A DNA stretch of 64,000 nt from JBBDYG01 sp040901765 (lineage in GTDB: Bacteria > Planctomycetota > Planctomycetia > Pirellulales > Lacipirellulaceae), in contig JBBDYG010000092.1 in assembly GCA_040901765.1 (NCBI GenBank), positions 25,794 to 89,793 of the forward strand. Direction: 5' to 3'. Below the pieces are notes generated by a model. It had not been told where the DNA came from. It searched no databases and saw nothing but the letters and a program-made list of their open reading frames with translations. Numbering within the stretch: position 1 is the first letter of the stretch; each line of letters opens with the position of its first letter. This document shows, one piece after another, positions 43,708 through 53,014 of this stretch. The position numbers and the translations under genes were made by a program.

Positions 43708-46488
43708 TTACCCCATGTCAAATGCCCGATCGAGCAATTCCTGTTGCTCGCGTTTATGCGCGGCTGAGGAACCGGTAGCCGGGCTGGCGGATTCTGCCCT
43801 GGCAATGCCCGAGAATGGAAATCGGCCAAACAGCCGGTTTCCGAGCGTGCGGCTTAAGTACGGCCAAGCGCCCATGTTCTCTGGTTCCTCCTGCATCCAG
43901 TAAACCGGCACATCGTCATGCACGCCGTCGAGCGCTTCTTGCAGTTCCTTGTTCGGAAATGGATAGAGTTGCTCGATTCGCACGAGGCCTACGCTAATCG
44001 ATTCGGGTGGCAATGCTTGTGCCAACTCGGAGTAGATTTTTCCGCAGCACAAAATTACGCGCCGCAGGCTTGCGGAGTCGGAGCCGAAACTGGAAATGAC
44101 ACGCCGAAATGTGCCTTGGCTTAGGTCTTCCAAACTCGATACGACCTCGGGGTGACGCAGAAGACTCTTGGGGGTGAACACCACCAGCGGCTTCCGCCAG
44201 CGGCGCAAAACCTGCCTTCGCAGCAAGTGGAAATACTGTGCCGGAGTCGATGGCACCGCAATTTGGATATTGTGCTCGGCGGCGAGGGTGAGAAACCGTT
44301 CGAGCCGAGCGCTGGAGTGCTCCGGCCCGTGACCTTCAAATCCGTGAGGCAAAAGCAAAACGAGTCCGCTGAGCCGCCGCCATTTGTCTTCGGCGCTGAC
44401 GAGGAACTGGTCGATTATGACTTGGGCCGCGTTCACGAAGTCGCCGTATTGCGCTTCCCAGGCGACGAGCGCTTCGGGGTAGTCGAGGCTGTAGCCATAT
44501 TGGAAGCCCATGTCCCCGGCTTCGCAGAGCGGGCTATTGACGATCTCGATCGACGCCTGATTTGCTGCTAGGTGGTGAAACAAGTGATAGGGCCGCCCGT
44601 TGATCACATCGTGCAGCACGGCATGGCGCTGGCTAAACGTGCCCCGGGCGGAGTCCTGCCCTTTCAGATTTATTGGATGCCCTTCGACCGCAAGGGTTGC
44701 GAACGCCAACGCCTCCGCGGCCGACCAATCGAGCGGCAGTTCTCCGGCGGCCATTTGTCGTCGCCGATCAATGCTCCGCTGCAATTTTGGATGCAAGTGA
44801 AAATCGGCAGGCGTTTCGGTCAGCTTGCCGAGCAATTCGCTTAGTTGCTTCACGTCTACCGCCGTGGCCGGCGCATCGTCCTGCGGTTCGTCGCCCCCCA
44901 AATATCCTTGCCAGACTCCAATCAGCGTTTGAGGCTGTGGGACGAATCCGCCCTGCTTCACCTGCTTGAAATCGCGTTCGAGCAGCTCGAAACGCTCTTC
45001 TACGATTCGATCCGCTTCTTCGCGCGTCACGCCGTTTAGTTTGAGCAGATGCTCCAAATAACGATTTCGCACGGGCGGACGCAGTTCGATGGCACGATAG
45101 AGCAAGGGTTGGGTAAAGCTAGGCTCGTCACCTTCGTTATGACCCCAACGGCGGTAGCAGTGCATGTCGATCACCACGTCGCGATGAAATTTTTCGCGGA
45201 AGTCGAGCGACAGATCGACCACCTGCGCGACGGCCTCGGGGTCTTCGCCATTTACATGGAAGATCGGAATCTGAAGCATCTTCGCCACGTCGGAGGCGTA
45301 CTTGGTGGAGCGGGCTTCGTCGGGCGAGGTGGTAAAACCAATTTGATTGTTAACGATTACATGCATCGTGCCGCCGGTTTCGTAGGCGGCAAGCTGACTG
45401 AGATTGAGGGTCTCTTGAATGATCCCTTCGCCGGCGAAGGCCGCATCGCCGTGGATCAAAAGCGCCATCCCCCGCTCCCCGCGGTCGCCAGCCCGGTCCT
45501 GCTTGGCGCGCATCCGCCCTAGCGCCACGGGATTAATGAACTCCAGGTGGCTGGGGTTAAAGCACAGCGACAGATGCACCGTTCGGCCGCCAGCGGCCGG
45601 CCAATCGCCGCTGAACCCCAAATGGTACTTCACGTCGCCCGCGCCCAGATGCGTTTCTCCGTGTGAATCTTCAAATTCCCAGAAGATCTCGCGCGGCGAT
45701 TTGCCAATGATGTTGGCCAGCACATTGAGCCGGCCGCGGTGGGCCATCCCCATGACGATTTCGTCGATTCCCTGTCGGGCCGCTTTCTCGATGGCCAGAT
45801 CCAACAGCGGTATCAAGCTCTCGGCGCCTTCGAGCGAAAAGCTTTTTGCGCCGACGTATTTCTTCCGCACAAATTGCTCAAAGATCGCCGCATCGGTGAG
45901 CCGCGTCAGAATTTCCAGTTGTTCCTCACGCGAAAGTTCCAGGCGATTCTCGCTCCCCTCCATCCGCTCGGCGAGCCAATCGCGAACCTCCAACTCATCG
46001 ATGTGCATGAACTGCACGCCAATATAGCGACAGTACGTTGCTTGGAGCCTACCGACGATATCGCGAAGGGTTTGCGTCTCCGGGCCGCCGACGGTTGCGG
46101 TCGAGAACGGTCGATCGAGATCGGCCGCCGTCAGGCGATGATTCTGGAGCGCAAGTTCCGACGGCTCGGGCCGGTCGAGTCCCAGCGGATCGAGCCTGGC
46201 CGCCAAATGGCCGCGAACCCGATAGGCTCGGATCAGTTGCCGCACACGATCCTGCAGTTCGGCCGCCTCAAGGTGTCGGCCATCGGAGGACGGAAGGGGA
46301 TTGAAAAGGCTCGTCGCCCGCGACGCCGGTTTCAGTGGCACATGCCCATTGCCGCTCGGCTCGCCGATCTGCTGGAAATAACTCCGCCACTCCGGCGAAA
46401 CGGCGGCCGCATCGCGCCGGTACGCTTGAAGTAAACGCTCGACATACTCCAAGTTCTGGGAGTCCAGGCTGTCTGCGGTCTCGCTCAT
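43708..46488 (-). CDS. sucA: 2-oxoglutarate dehydrogenase E1 (thiamine diphosphate)
   Basis: 926 residues, normal length. The N-terminal E2-binding segment SLDSQNLEYVERLLQAYRRD, VMGMAHRGRLNVLANIIGK, the TPP region HGDAAFAGEGIIQETLNLSQ, and the C-terminal LLPHGFEGHGPEHSSARLER are all present. It decarboxylates 2-oxoglutarate and passes the succinyl group to the SucB lipoyl arm. It is the first gene of sucA-sucB; the start is supported by family length, not by a Shine-Dalgarno. Confidence 0.97.
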   Translation of the reverse strand: MSETADSLDSQNLEYVERLLQAYRRDAAAVSPEWRSYFQQIGEPSGNGHVPLKPASRATSLFNPLPSSDGRHLEAAELQDRVRQLIRAYRVRGHLAARLDPLGLDRPEPSELALQNHRLTAADLDRPFSTATVGGPETQTLRDIVGRLQATYCRYIGVQFMHIDELEVRDWLAERMEGSENRLELSREEQLEILTRLTDAAIFEQFVRKKYVGAKSFSLEGAESLIPLLDLAIEKAARQGIDEIVMGMAHRGRLNVLANIIGKSPREIFWEFEDSHGETHLGAGDVKYHLGFSGDWPAAGGRTVHLSLCFNPSHLEFINPVALGRMRAKQDRAGDRGERGMALLIHGDAAFAGEGIIQETLNLSQLAAYETGGTMHVIVNNQIGFTTSPDEARSTKYASDVAKMLQIPIFHVNGEDPEAVAQVVDLSLDFREKFHRDVVIDMHCYRRWGHNEGDEPSFTQPLLYRAIELRPPVRNRYLEHLLKLNGVTREEADRIVEERFELLERDFKQVKQGGFVPQPQTLIGVWQGYLGGDEPQDDAPATAVDVKQLSELLGKLTETPADFHLHPKLQRSIDRRRQMAAGELPLDWSAAEALAFATLAVEGHPINLKGQDSARGTFSQRHAVLHDVINGRPYHLFHHLAANQASIEIVNSPLCEAGDMGFQYGYSLDYPEALVAWEAQYGDFVNAAQVIIDQFLVSAEDKWRRLSGLVLLLPHGFEGHGPEHSSARLERFLTLAAEHNIQIAVPSTPAQYFHLLRRQVLRRWRKPLVVFTPKSLLRHPEVVSSLEDLSQGTFRRVISSFGSDSASLRRVILCCGKIYSELAQALPPESISVGLVRIEQLYPFPNKELQEALDGVHDDVPVYWMQEEPENMGAWPYLSRTLGNRLFGRFPFSGIARAESASPATGSSAAHKREQQELLDRAFDMG

Positions 46489-46539
46489 CGTGGAGAATCA
46501 ACCGATGCATAAACAGAATGTTGCTATAGACCTTACTGT

Positions 46540-46568
46540 ATTGTAGCTGCGGGCACTCCCCTTGTCGC
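46540..46568 (-). promoter_or_regulatory. Candidate sigma-70 promoter of sucA
   Basis: On the minus strand GCGACA (46568-46563), a 17-bp spacer and TACAAT (46545-46540) lie in the 102-bp space between polA and sucA, about 50 nt before the sucA start. Confidence 0.4.
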
Positions 46569-46590
46569 ACTTGGCGTCACCACTTTCAGC

Positions 46591-49341
46591 TTAGCACTCC
46601 GCCCAATTCTGGCCGACTTTCACATCCACCTTCAGCGGCACGCGCAGCGGAACCACGCCCTCCATTTCGGTTCGCACCAGTTCAGTGACACTCTCGAGTT
46701 CCGAATCCGGCACGTCGAACACCAATTCGTCGTGTATCTGCAGAATCATGCGAGTCGATAAACCTTCGGCTTTCAGCCGGCGATGGACCGCGAGCATCGC
46801 CAGCTTGATCAAATCGGCGGCGGTTCCTTGAATGACGGTGTTGACCGCGGTGCGTTCGGGCAGATTGAGTTGCAGCGGTGGCGGAGGGCCATCGGCCGTT
46901 GTTTGCTTCTTGGCGGGCGCACGAACGCCCGAGATTGTCCGCCGCCGCCCAAGCAGCGTGGTCACGCCCCCCTGCCGCGAGCAGGCTGCGAGCGTATCGA
47001 AGATGAACTGCTCCACGCCGGGGTAGCGGGCGAAGTATTCACTGATGAATTTTGCCGCCGCGTCCTTCTCGATGCCCAGCGTCTTCGCCAGCCCAAACGG
47101 GCTTTGGCCGTAGATGATGCCGAAGTTGACCGCCTTTGCTTCTCTCCGCATCGCGGAAGTGACTTCATCTGGCGAGATGCCACGCACCTGCGCGGCGACG
47201 AGCGTGTGAATGTCGGTGTCGTCGGCGAACGCCCGACACATCGTCGGATCTTGTGAGAAGTGCGCCAGCACGCGCAGCTCGACTTGAGAGTAATCAGCAC
47301 ACAACAGTGTCCAGCCCCGCGCCCGGGCGGTAAACGCCGAGCGGATTTCGCGTCCCTCGTCGGTGCGGATCGGAATGTTTTGCAGGTTGGGATCGCTCGA
47401 ACTGAGCCGGCCCGTGGCCGCTACCACTTGGTTGAACGACGTGTGAACGCGACCTGTTTTGGGATTCACCAGCAACGGCAAGGCGTCGATGTACGTGCCG
47501 AGCAGCTTTGTGTATTGCCGGTGCTGTACTACCAATCGCGGCAGCGGGTGAAGCGGCGCAAGCTGTTCCAGCACGTCGGCGTCGGTGCTGGGACCGGTTT
47601 TCGTTTTCTTCAGCACCGGCAGCTTCAATTCGCCGTACAGCACCTCGGCCAATTGCTTGGGCGAACCAATGTTGAAGGAATGCGTCGCGATTTCTTCAAT
47701 TTGCACTTCCAGTTCATGTAGCCGCCGGCCATATTCCACATGCAGCTCGTTCAGCCGCTCGGAATCGACGCGAATGCCCTCGTACTCCATGTCGGCGAGG
47801 ATTTCCACGAGCGGGGTTTCGATGTCTTGGTTAAGCTCTTCGAGGTTCTGCTGCCGAAGCCGCTCCTCCAATAGCGGCATCAGTCGCAATGGCACATCGG
47901 CGTCCTCCGCCGCGTAGGGGCCGATTTGCGCGAGCGGCACTTCGTCCATCCGCTTCTGATTGCGGCCTTTGCCGATGAGTTCCTCGATCTTGATGTTCGA
48001 ATGGTTCAGATACCGCTGCGCTAAATAATCGAGATTGTGATTTCGCTCGCCGGCGTCGAGCAGGTAGCTAGCGACCATCGTATCGAACGCCAACCCGGCC
48101 AGGTTCACGCCGACGTTTCGAAGGACGATCACGTCGTATTTCAGGTTTTGCCCGATTTTGCGAATGGCGGGGTTTTCCAGCACCGGCCGCAGTGCGTCGA
48201 TGGCGGTCGCCTCTTCGAGCGCTATCTCCCCCGCCGGTGCCCGCACCGGCAAGTAAAACGCCTCCCCAGGACCGACCGCGAGCGAAATACCAACCAGTTC
48301 TGCGGCGCGTGGATTCACGGACGTGGTTTCCGTATCGATCGAAACCAATTCCACGCTCTGCAGTCGCTGGACCAGGTTGGCGAGCGCTTCGGGCGTATTG
48401 ACGATCTGGTAATTCGCACTCCAATCGGGCGAGGTTTGGGCAGTGCCGGCGAGCCGCTTTGCATTGTCGGCAAGACTGCGAAAACCGAATTGGCTGAACA
48501 GGTCGCCCAGCCGCGGCGAGTCGAAGCTGCCGACTCGCAATGCCTGCCAATCGACGCCCAGTGGCATTTGCGTGTCGAGGCGGACCAATTCGCGCGACAT
48601 CAGCGCTTGATCGCGAAACGCCACGAGATTTTCTTGCACGCGCTTGCCTTTGGCTTGACTGACGTTGTCGAGCACCTTCTCCAACGTCCCGAATTGCGCG
48701 AGCAAGTCGCGAGCAGTTTTCGGCCCGATTCCCGGTACGCCCGGCACATTGTCCACCGCATCGCCCACGAGCGACTGAAAGTCCACCACCTGGTCCGGGC
48801 GGATGCCCCACTCCGCATCGAGTGCCGCGGCATCGAACACGTAATCTTTGCGAATGTTGTAGACCGCGACGCGATCGGTAATCATCTGCCGGCAGTCCTT
48901 GTCACCCGTGACGACAAAACACCTGGCGCCTTGCTCGTGACACTCGCGCGCCAACGTCGCGAGGATGTCGTCGGCTTCGTATCCCGTTTGGCTCAGCACG
49001 GGAATGCGCATCGCCTGGAGCACCGCCATGATCTTGGGAATCTGCGAGCGCAGCTCCTCCGGCATTTCGCCGCGGTCCGCCTTATACAGTTCGTAACGGT
49101 CGTGCCGGAACGTCGGGCCGGGCGAATCGAACGCGCAAATGAGCACGTCAGGCTGCTTCTGCTCCAGCAGGAACAACATATCGCGGGTGAAGCCGTAAAC
49201 CGCCGATACCGGCTCCCCCTGGGGACTGGTCATCTCCGGAATCGCGTGGAACACCTGGAAAATCAGCGAATGGGAATCGACCAGCCACACGGACTGCCCA
49301 GCGATGTTCTCCTCGGGCAGAAACGATTGTTGACGCGGCAT
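46591..49341 (-). CDS. polA: DNA polymerase I
   Basis: 916 residues from the ATG at 49341; a TTG five codons earlier is possible. Three domains are complete. The 5'-3' exonuclease (about 10-290) has GYEADDILATLA, VVTGDKDCRQM and DNVPGVPGIGPKTA. The 3'-5' exonuclease (about 315-505) keeps its acidic residues, SIDTETTS, NLKYDVIVL and YAAEDADV, so proofreading should be active. The polymerase (about 520-916) has DYSQVELRVLAHFSQD, AVNFGIIYGQSPFGLA and QIHDELVFD. It fills gaps and removes RNA primers. Two short hairpins lie just upstream. Confidence 0.97.
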   Translation of the reverse strand: MPRQQSFLPEENIAGQSVWLVDSHSLIFQVFHAIPEMTSPQGEPVSAVYGFTRDMLFLLEQKQPDVLICAFDSPGPTFRHDRYELYKADRGEMPEELRSQIPKIMAVLQAMRIPVLSQTGYEADDILATLARECHEQGARCFVVTGDKDCRQMITDRVAVYNIRKDYVFDAAALDAEWGIRPDQVVDFQSLVGDAVDNVPGVPGIGPKTARDLLAQFGTLEKVLDNVSQAKGKRVQENLVAFRDQALMSRELVRLDTQMPLGVDWQALRVGSFDSPRLGDLFSQFGFRSLADNAKRLAGTAQTSPDWSANYQIVNTPEALANLVQRLQSVELVSIDTETTSVNPRAAELVGISLAVGPGEAFYLPVRAPAGEIALEEATAIDALRPVLENPAIRKIGQNLKYDVIVLRNVGVNLAGLAFDTMVASYLLDAGERNHNLDYLAQRYLNHSNIKIEELIGKGRNQKRMDEVPLAQIGPYAAEDADVPLRLMPLLEERLRQQNLEELNQDIETPLVEILADMEYEGIRVDSERLNELHVEYGRRLHELEVQIEEIATHSFNIGSPKQLAEVLYGELKLPVLKKTKTGPSTDADVLEQLAPLHPLPRLVVQHRQYTKLLGTYIDALPLLVNPKTGRVHTSFNQVVAATGRLSSSDPNLQNIPIRTDEGREIRSAFTARARGWTLLCADYSQVELRVLAHFSQDPTMCRAFADDTDIHTLVAAQVRGISPDEVTSAMRREAKAVNFGIIYGQSPFGLAKTLGIEKDAAAKFISEYFARYPGVEQFIFDTLAACSRQGGVTTLLGRRRTISGVRAPAKKQTTADGPPPPLQLNLPERTAVNTVIQGTAADLIKLAMLAVHRRLKAEGLSTRMILQIHDELVFDVPDSELESVTELVRTEMEGVVPLRVPLKVDVKVGQNWAEC

Positions 49342-49364
49342 GTTGGAGGCTGGCAAATGGGCAA

Positions 49365-49406
49365 TAGCCGGACTTCTACGAAGTCCGGCGGCGACCGTAG
49401 GTCGCC
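49365..49406 (+). repeat. ATAG-headed hairpin plus second covarying hairpin upstream of polA
   Basis: CCGGACTTC-TAC-GAAGTCCGG (49368-49388) follows ATAG; next to it GGCGACC-GTA-GGTCGCC (49390-49406) has the same build with a different stem. Confidence 0.7.
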
Positions 49407-49548
49407 GGCTTGGGCGGTACTTGAGGCGTTATACCCATTGCGTTGACAGGCGCTAATCCCCTGACTACTCTTAACTTATGGTGAATTGTCCGCCTGTGAC
49501 GGTCGCGCTTCGCGCGCCCGTCAAAGGGGTAATTTGTTGACTTGTCGG

Positions 49549-49617
49549 TTAGCCGTCGCACCACGTGCGACACGGCGCAGTTTGCGGATGCCAAGTCGCA
49601 CGTGGTGCGACGGCTAA
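49549..49617. repeat. Pair of TTAGCCGTCGCACC hairpins in inverted orientation
   Basis: AGCCGTCGCACCACGTGCGA begins at 49551 on plus and again on the complementary strand ending at 49615, a perfect 21-bp inverted repeat. Each copy is itself a hairpin (GTCGCAC/GTGCGAC) headed by TTAG. It lies about 50 bp before the coiled-coil gene and may be in its leader; the rest of the 321-bp gap is featureless. Confidence 0.8.
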
Positions 49618-49662
49618 AGCACGCGACGACTTCGGGACAGAGTTTCTTCAAGGAGTGCCTGC

Positions 49663-51066
49663 ATGGCCGCTCGCAACGACCAAACCACCCAAATCGCAGT
49701 CATCGTATTGTCCATCGTGACGGTGCTGCTGCTTGGATTTACCTATTGGTTTTACAAATCCTCCAGCGACGCGAATCAGCGGATTGTTGATCTCGAGCGG
49801 CAGGGGGGAGAGGAAAAAAAAGCCGTTCGCAGCACCCAGCTTGAGAATGAAACCTATCGCACTTTCATCGGGTTGGGGCAGTCCGACAACATGGAAACTG
49901 CGCAGAAGCAATACGACGAAGACATGAAGCGCTGGGGCAACAATTTCGGCGAAAGTGACCGCGCCTACAGAAAGATTTTGGAGAGGGTGTTCGACGACAC
50001 CATAAAGCTGGCCAATCAGGAAGCCGATAGCATCGAACGTGAAAAGCAATTGAAGGCCCATGTCACGCAGCTCGAAGCGGAAAAAGACGCTCAGATCAAG
50101 ACGTTTGAAGCCGAGTTGGAAAAGACGAAGCAGGATGCAGCCGCCGAGCGGACGGCGTTCAACGCTGCCCGCGACGATCTCGAAAAAAAGCAGGGGGAAT
50201 TGGCGACGACGTTGGCAGAGCAACGCACCGCTTTCGAGAAGCAGCTCAGCGACAACAACGCGAAGGTCGCAGAGGCCCAGAAGCAGCTTGAGAATGTCGA
50301 GCGCTCCCGGACGCAGCTTCTCGCAGAACGCGAGCAGCAATCGGAAAGCTTTGAGGTTGCCGATGGCCGGATTACCTGGGTTAACCAGGCGAACCAAACG
50401 GCTTGGATCAATCTGGGCGAAGCCGATTCGCTTCGTCGGCAGGTGACCTTTAGCGTCTTCGAGTCGTCGGAAACGGACGCCGGAAAGTCGGAGAAGAAGG
50501 GGAGCATCGAAGTCACCCGAATTCTGGGCGAGCACATGGCCGAGGCCCGAATCACCTCAGACGATCCCCGTAACCCCATCTTGCCAGGCGACAACATCTA
50601 TACGCCGCTGTGGCACCGTGGCCGAAAGATTCATTTCGCGCTGACCGGCATCGTCGATTTGGACGGCGACGGCATTGCCGATATGCAGCAGGCAAAGGAC
50701 TTGATTGCGCTCAGTGGCGGTGTGGTTGATGCCTCCGTGAGCGAGCAAGGTGAAGTCGAAGGGGAAATGTCCATCGAGACCCGCTACCTCGTGCTCGGCG
50801 ATCATCCGGATCAGCCTTCGCAGACTGCCGAACGGGACGCCTGGGAAAAGATGAGCACCCAGGCGGATAATCTGGGTGTCGAGACGATCACGCTCAACGA
50901 CTTCATAAACCAAATGGGCTACCAGTCGCTCGACCGCACCGTCCGCATGGGCGAGGGCGCCCGCGGCGCCGACTTTCCACCTCCGTCGGCAGACGGTCTC
51001 TATCGCTTCCGCCCCCGCACGCCCTATTCACCGCCCCCGCAACCTGCCGGTCCGCAAGAGAACTAA
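49663..51066 (+). CDS. Membrane-anchored coiled-coil protein with a BRCT-like C-terminal region
   Basis: 467 residues; AAGGAG lies near the ATG (CAAGGAGTGCCTGC). One transmembrane helix at about 10-30 is followed by a long charged coiled coil (about 35-232), predicted outside or in the periplasm. Residues about 233-320 are beta-rich (EVADGRITWVNQANQTAWIN, NPILPGDNIYTPLWHRGRK). Residues about 321-382, IHFALTGIVDLDGDGIADMQ then LIALSGGVVDASVSEQG and ETRYLVLGDHP, have the order of a BRCT domain (F-x-x-TG, GG, YLV). The tail is Pro-rich. I know it only as a planctomycete-type conserved protein. It may tether something at the envelope. The next two genes follow on the same strand. Confidence 0.6.
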   Translation: MAARNDQTTQIAVIVLSIVTVLLLGFTYWFYKSSSDANQRIVDLERQGGEEKKAVRSTQLENETYRTFIGLGQSDNMETAQKQYDEDMKRWGNNFGESDRAYRKILERVFDDTIKLANQEADSIEREKQLKAHVTQLEAEKDAQIKTFEAELEKTKQDAAAERTAFNAARDDLEKKQGELATTLAEQRTAFEKQLSDNNAKVAEAQKQLENVERSRTQLLAEREQQSESFEVADGRITWVNQANQTAWINLGEADSLRRQVTFSVFESSETDAGKSEKKGSIEVTRILGEHMAEARITSDDPRNPILPGDNIYTPLWHRGRKIHFALTGIVDLDGDGIADMQQAKDLIALSGGVVDASVSEQGEVEGEMSIETRYLVLGDHPDQPSQTAERDAWEKMSTQADNLGVETITLNDFINQMGYQSLDRTVRMGEGARGADFPPPSADGLYRFRPRTPYSPPPQPAGPQEN

Positions 51067-51184
51067 ACGAGTCAGTTCGGCTTAGTTTCTTAAACCGTCA
51101 GATAGCATGTGGCGTTGCATTCTCTCGCCCGACGAACGAAACTGAAGGTCAGTTGCTTTCCAGTGTCGTCCCGGGAGACCTTTC

Positions 51185-51445
51185 ATGTCCGCCAAGAGTG
51201 CGCACGATGTGCTGCAGCGCGAGTTCCTCGTGCTGCGTGCGAAGATTTTGGAAGTCGCGGCAGCGCTCGATCGCATCGACCGTGCCGGCTCGCTTGAGGA
51301 AAACTCTGCTTCCATGGAGAAGCTCCGCGAAGCGATGGAAACGCTGCTGTGGACTGAAGGCAGCCGCGCCGAGGAAGTGCAGTTAATTTTCAGTCGCCCC
51401 TACGAACCCGAGTGGCAAGCGCAATTCGGCGTCTCGCGGCGGTAA
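51185..51445 (+). CDS. Small conserved helical protein
   Basis: 86 residues, GGGAG upstream of the ATG. It is mostly helical: VLQREFLVLRAKILEVAAAL and SMEKLREAMETLLWTEGS, with a C-terminal FSRPYEPEWQAQFGVSRR. No domain recognised. It lies between the coiled-coil protein and the TatD-type hydrolase and has the codon usage of its neighbours, so it is likely real. The segment after it contains an inverted repeat, which may end a transcript here. Confidence 0.55.
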   Translation: MSAKSAHDVLQREFLVLRAKILEVAAALDRIDRAGSLEENSASMEKLREAMETLLWTEGSRAEEVQLIFSRPYEPEWQAQFGVSRR

Positions 51446-51456
51446 GTAATTGAAAT

Positions 51457-51506
51457 GGGTGCCACTGGCTCTGCCAGTGAGAGCACTGGCAAAGCCAGTG
51501 GCACCC
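51457..51506. repeat. Inverted repeat with CACTGGC stems
   Basis: GGGTGCCACTGGCTCTGCCA... (51457-51479) is complementary to 51484-51506 with two mismatches near the centre. It separates the small helical gene from the TatD-like gene. Confidence 0.75.
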
Positions 51507-51537
51507 CGCGGCTCGAAGTGTCGCGGCTAACGTTTCC

Positions 51538-51575
51538 GTCCCTGACCCCCGACCCCTTTTCCCTCACCCCTCCGC
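51538..51575 (+). promoter_or_regulatory. C-rich iterated leader in front of the TatD-like gene
   Basis: CCCTGACCCCCGACCCCTTT then CCCTCACCCCTCCGC ends at the ATG; no Shine-Dalgarno. Confidence 0.5.
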
Positions 51576-52394
51576 ATGCACTACATCGACCCCCACATCC
51601 ACATGGTCTCGCGGACCACCGACGACTACGAGACCCTCGCCAAAATGGGGTGCGTCGCGGTGAGCGAGCCGGCATTCTGGGCTGGTTACGACCGCGGCAG
51701 CGTCGAGGGGTTCCGCGATTACTTTCGGCAGCTAACCGACTTCGAGCCGAAGCGGGCCGCGGCGTATGGCATCTCGCATTACACTTGGCTCTGCATCAAC
51801 GCCAAGGAAGCCGAGAACGTCAACCTGTCGCGCGAGGTGATCGCCATGATCCCCGAGTTCCTCGACCTGCCGGGAGTGTTGGGAATCGGCGAGATTGGGC
51901 TCAATAAGAACACACCCAACGAAGCGACCGTGTTTCTCGAGCATCTCGACCTCGCGGTTAAGAATGACGAGTTAATCCTGATCCATACGCCGCACTTGGA
52001 AGACAAGTACCAGGGGACTCGGATGATTCTCGACATGCTATCGGGTGATCGCCGCCTGACACGGGGCCGCGTGCTGGTTGACCACGTCGAGGAACACACC
52101 GTGCGGCAAGTGCTCGAGGCGGGCTTCTGGGCCGGCATGACGCTTTACCCCGTCACCAAATGCACGCCCGAACGGGCCTGCGACCTCGTCGAGATGTACG
52201 GCGCCGAGCGGCTCATGGTAAACTCCGCCGGCGACTGGGGCGTCTCCAAACCCACGGCCGTTCCCGACTTCATCCTCGAAATGCGCCGCCGCGGCCACGG
52301 CGAAACCCTCATCCGCCGGATCGTGTACGACAACCCAATTGAGTTCTTCAGCCAGTGCCGACGGTGGAAGGCGCCGGACGGCGGGACGGAATAA
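51576..52394 (+). CDS. TatD-type metal-dependent hydrolase, EboB-like
   Basis: 272 residues. The amidohydrolase/TatD metal ligands are visible: DPHIHM near the start (5-10), GIGEIGLNK (Glu), IHTPH, and DHVEEHT, with a final NSAGDWG Asp. The opening IDPHIHMVSRTTDDYETLA, EPAFWAGYDR, FRDYF and the FEP-x-RAA-x-YGI blocks match the TatD branch that occurs in ebo gene clusters (EboB) as I remember them. In cyanobacteria that cluster is needed to move a scytonemin precursor to the periplasm. Other ebo-like genes lie 2 kb away on the other strand. The reaction is unknown. Confidence 0.75.
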   Translation: MHYIDPHIHMVSRTTDDYETLAKMGCVAVSEPAFWAGYDRGSVEGFRDYFRQLTDFEPKRAAAYGISHYTWLCINAKEAENVNLSREVIAMIPEFLDLPGVLGIGEIGLNKNTPNEATVFLEHLDLAVKNDELILIHTPHLEDKYQGTRMILDMLSGDRRLTRGRVLVDHVEEHTVRQVLEAGFWAGMTLYPVTKCTPERACDLVEMYGAERLMVNSAGDWGVSKPTAVPDFILEMRRRGHGETLIRRIVYDNPIEFFSQCRRWKAPDGGTE

Positions 52395-52464
52395 TCTCAG
52401 AATGGAAGTCGCCTCACGCGATGGCGCGCGTCTTCAACTCCTTATCCCGGAGGGATAGCAGCTA

Positions 52465-52634
52465 TTAGCCGGTGGTCGCGGAGCGCACCACCGGAAGGGG
52501 GTAATAAGTTGATTAGCACCCCGGCAGGGGTGCCAGCAATCGAGCATCACACAATGTTGCTGGCACCCCTGTCGGGGTGCGAATTTCTTTACATCGAGTA
52601 ACCGGTGGTGGCGCTGACGCTTACCACCGGCTAA
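52465..52634. repeat. Nested inverted repeats: TTAGCCGG hairpin pair around a GCACCCC repeat
   Basis: TTAGCCGGTGGTCGC at 52465-52494 (plus) and a second TTAGCCGGTGGT hairpin at 52602-52634 (minus) flank a second inverted pair, GCACCCCGGCAGGGGTGCCA (from about 52516) and its complement ending near 52580. The region is non-coding between the TatD-like gene and the DUF433 gene. Confidence 0.75.
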
Positions 52635-52649
52635 TGGCTGCCAAGCCTC

Positions 52650-52682
52650 CGGCTTGAAGCTTGATCCGGCGAGAAAACGCAT
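52650..52682 (-). pseudogene. Possible start of a DUF5615-type toxin gene broken by repeat DNA
   Basis: Right behind the DUF433 gene, with GGGAG 7 nt upstream, an ATG starts MRFLAG, the usual beginning of DUF5615 (PIN-like) partners of DUF433 proteins. After these codons the sequence runs into the AGCTTCAAGCCGGAGGCTTG repeat and no family resemblance remains. Only six residues support this, so it is tentative. Confidence 0.3.
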
Positions 52683-52694
52683 CGAGCGCTCCCG

Positions 52695-52931
52695 TTATAC
52701 GCTATGAACTTCTTCTTGAGCCAAACACGCTGCATAGGCGAGGGCTTGGGAAACGTCGTCAGGCTCGAGATCGGGGTAGTCGCTGAGAATTTCCTCGGTA
52801 GTCGCCCCATCAGCGATCTGAGAGACGATGAGCGCAACTGAGATGCGCATGCCGCGAATGCACGCCCGACCGCCGAGGATCAGCGGGTCAAACGTAATGC
52901 GGTCAAACGTGTTGGAAGTTGCGTAGGGCAT
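52695..52931 (-). CDS. DUF433 antitoxin-like protein
   Basis: 78 residues. FDRITFDPLILGGRACIRGM then ISVALIVSQIADGATTEEIL and YPDLEPDDVSQALAYAA are the DUF433 pattern, a winged-helix-like antitoxin often paired with a DUF5615 PIN-like nuclease. The normal partner would follow at once; here only a short vestige remains before repeat DNA. Without the toxin it may act as an orphan antitoxin or DNA-binding protein. Confidence 0.85.
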   Translation of the reverse strand: MPYATSNTFDRITFDPLILGGRACIRGMRISVALIVSQIADGATTEEILSDYPDLEPDDVSQALAYAACLAQEEVHSV

Positions 52932-53014
52932 GTGGCGTCTCTCTCCGCTATTGTACTATAGGCTTCCAGACGGATACCAGCCTTGTGCAATGGCGGCTAT
53001 CAGAAAGCGGAAAA

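Noticed and set aside
48037..49446. 469-residue plus-strand open frame opposite polA
   Set aside because: It is antisense to conserved PolA motifs and has no family features.
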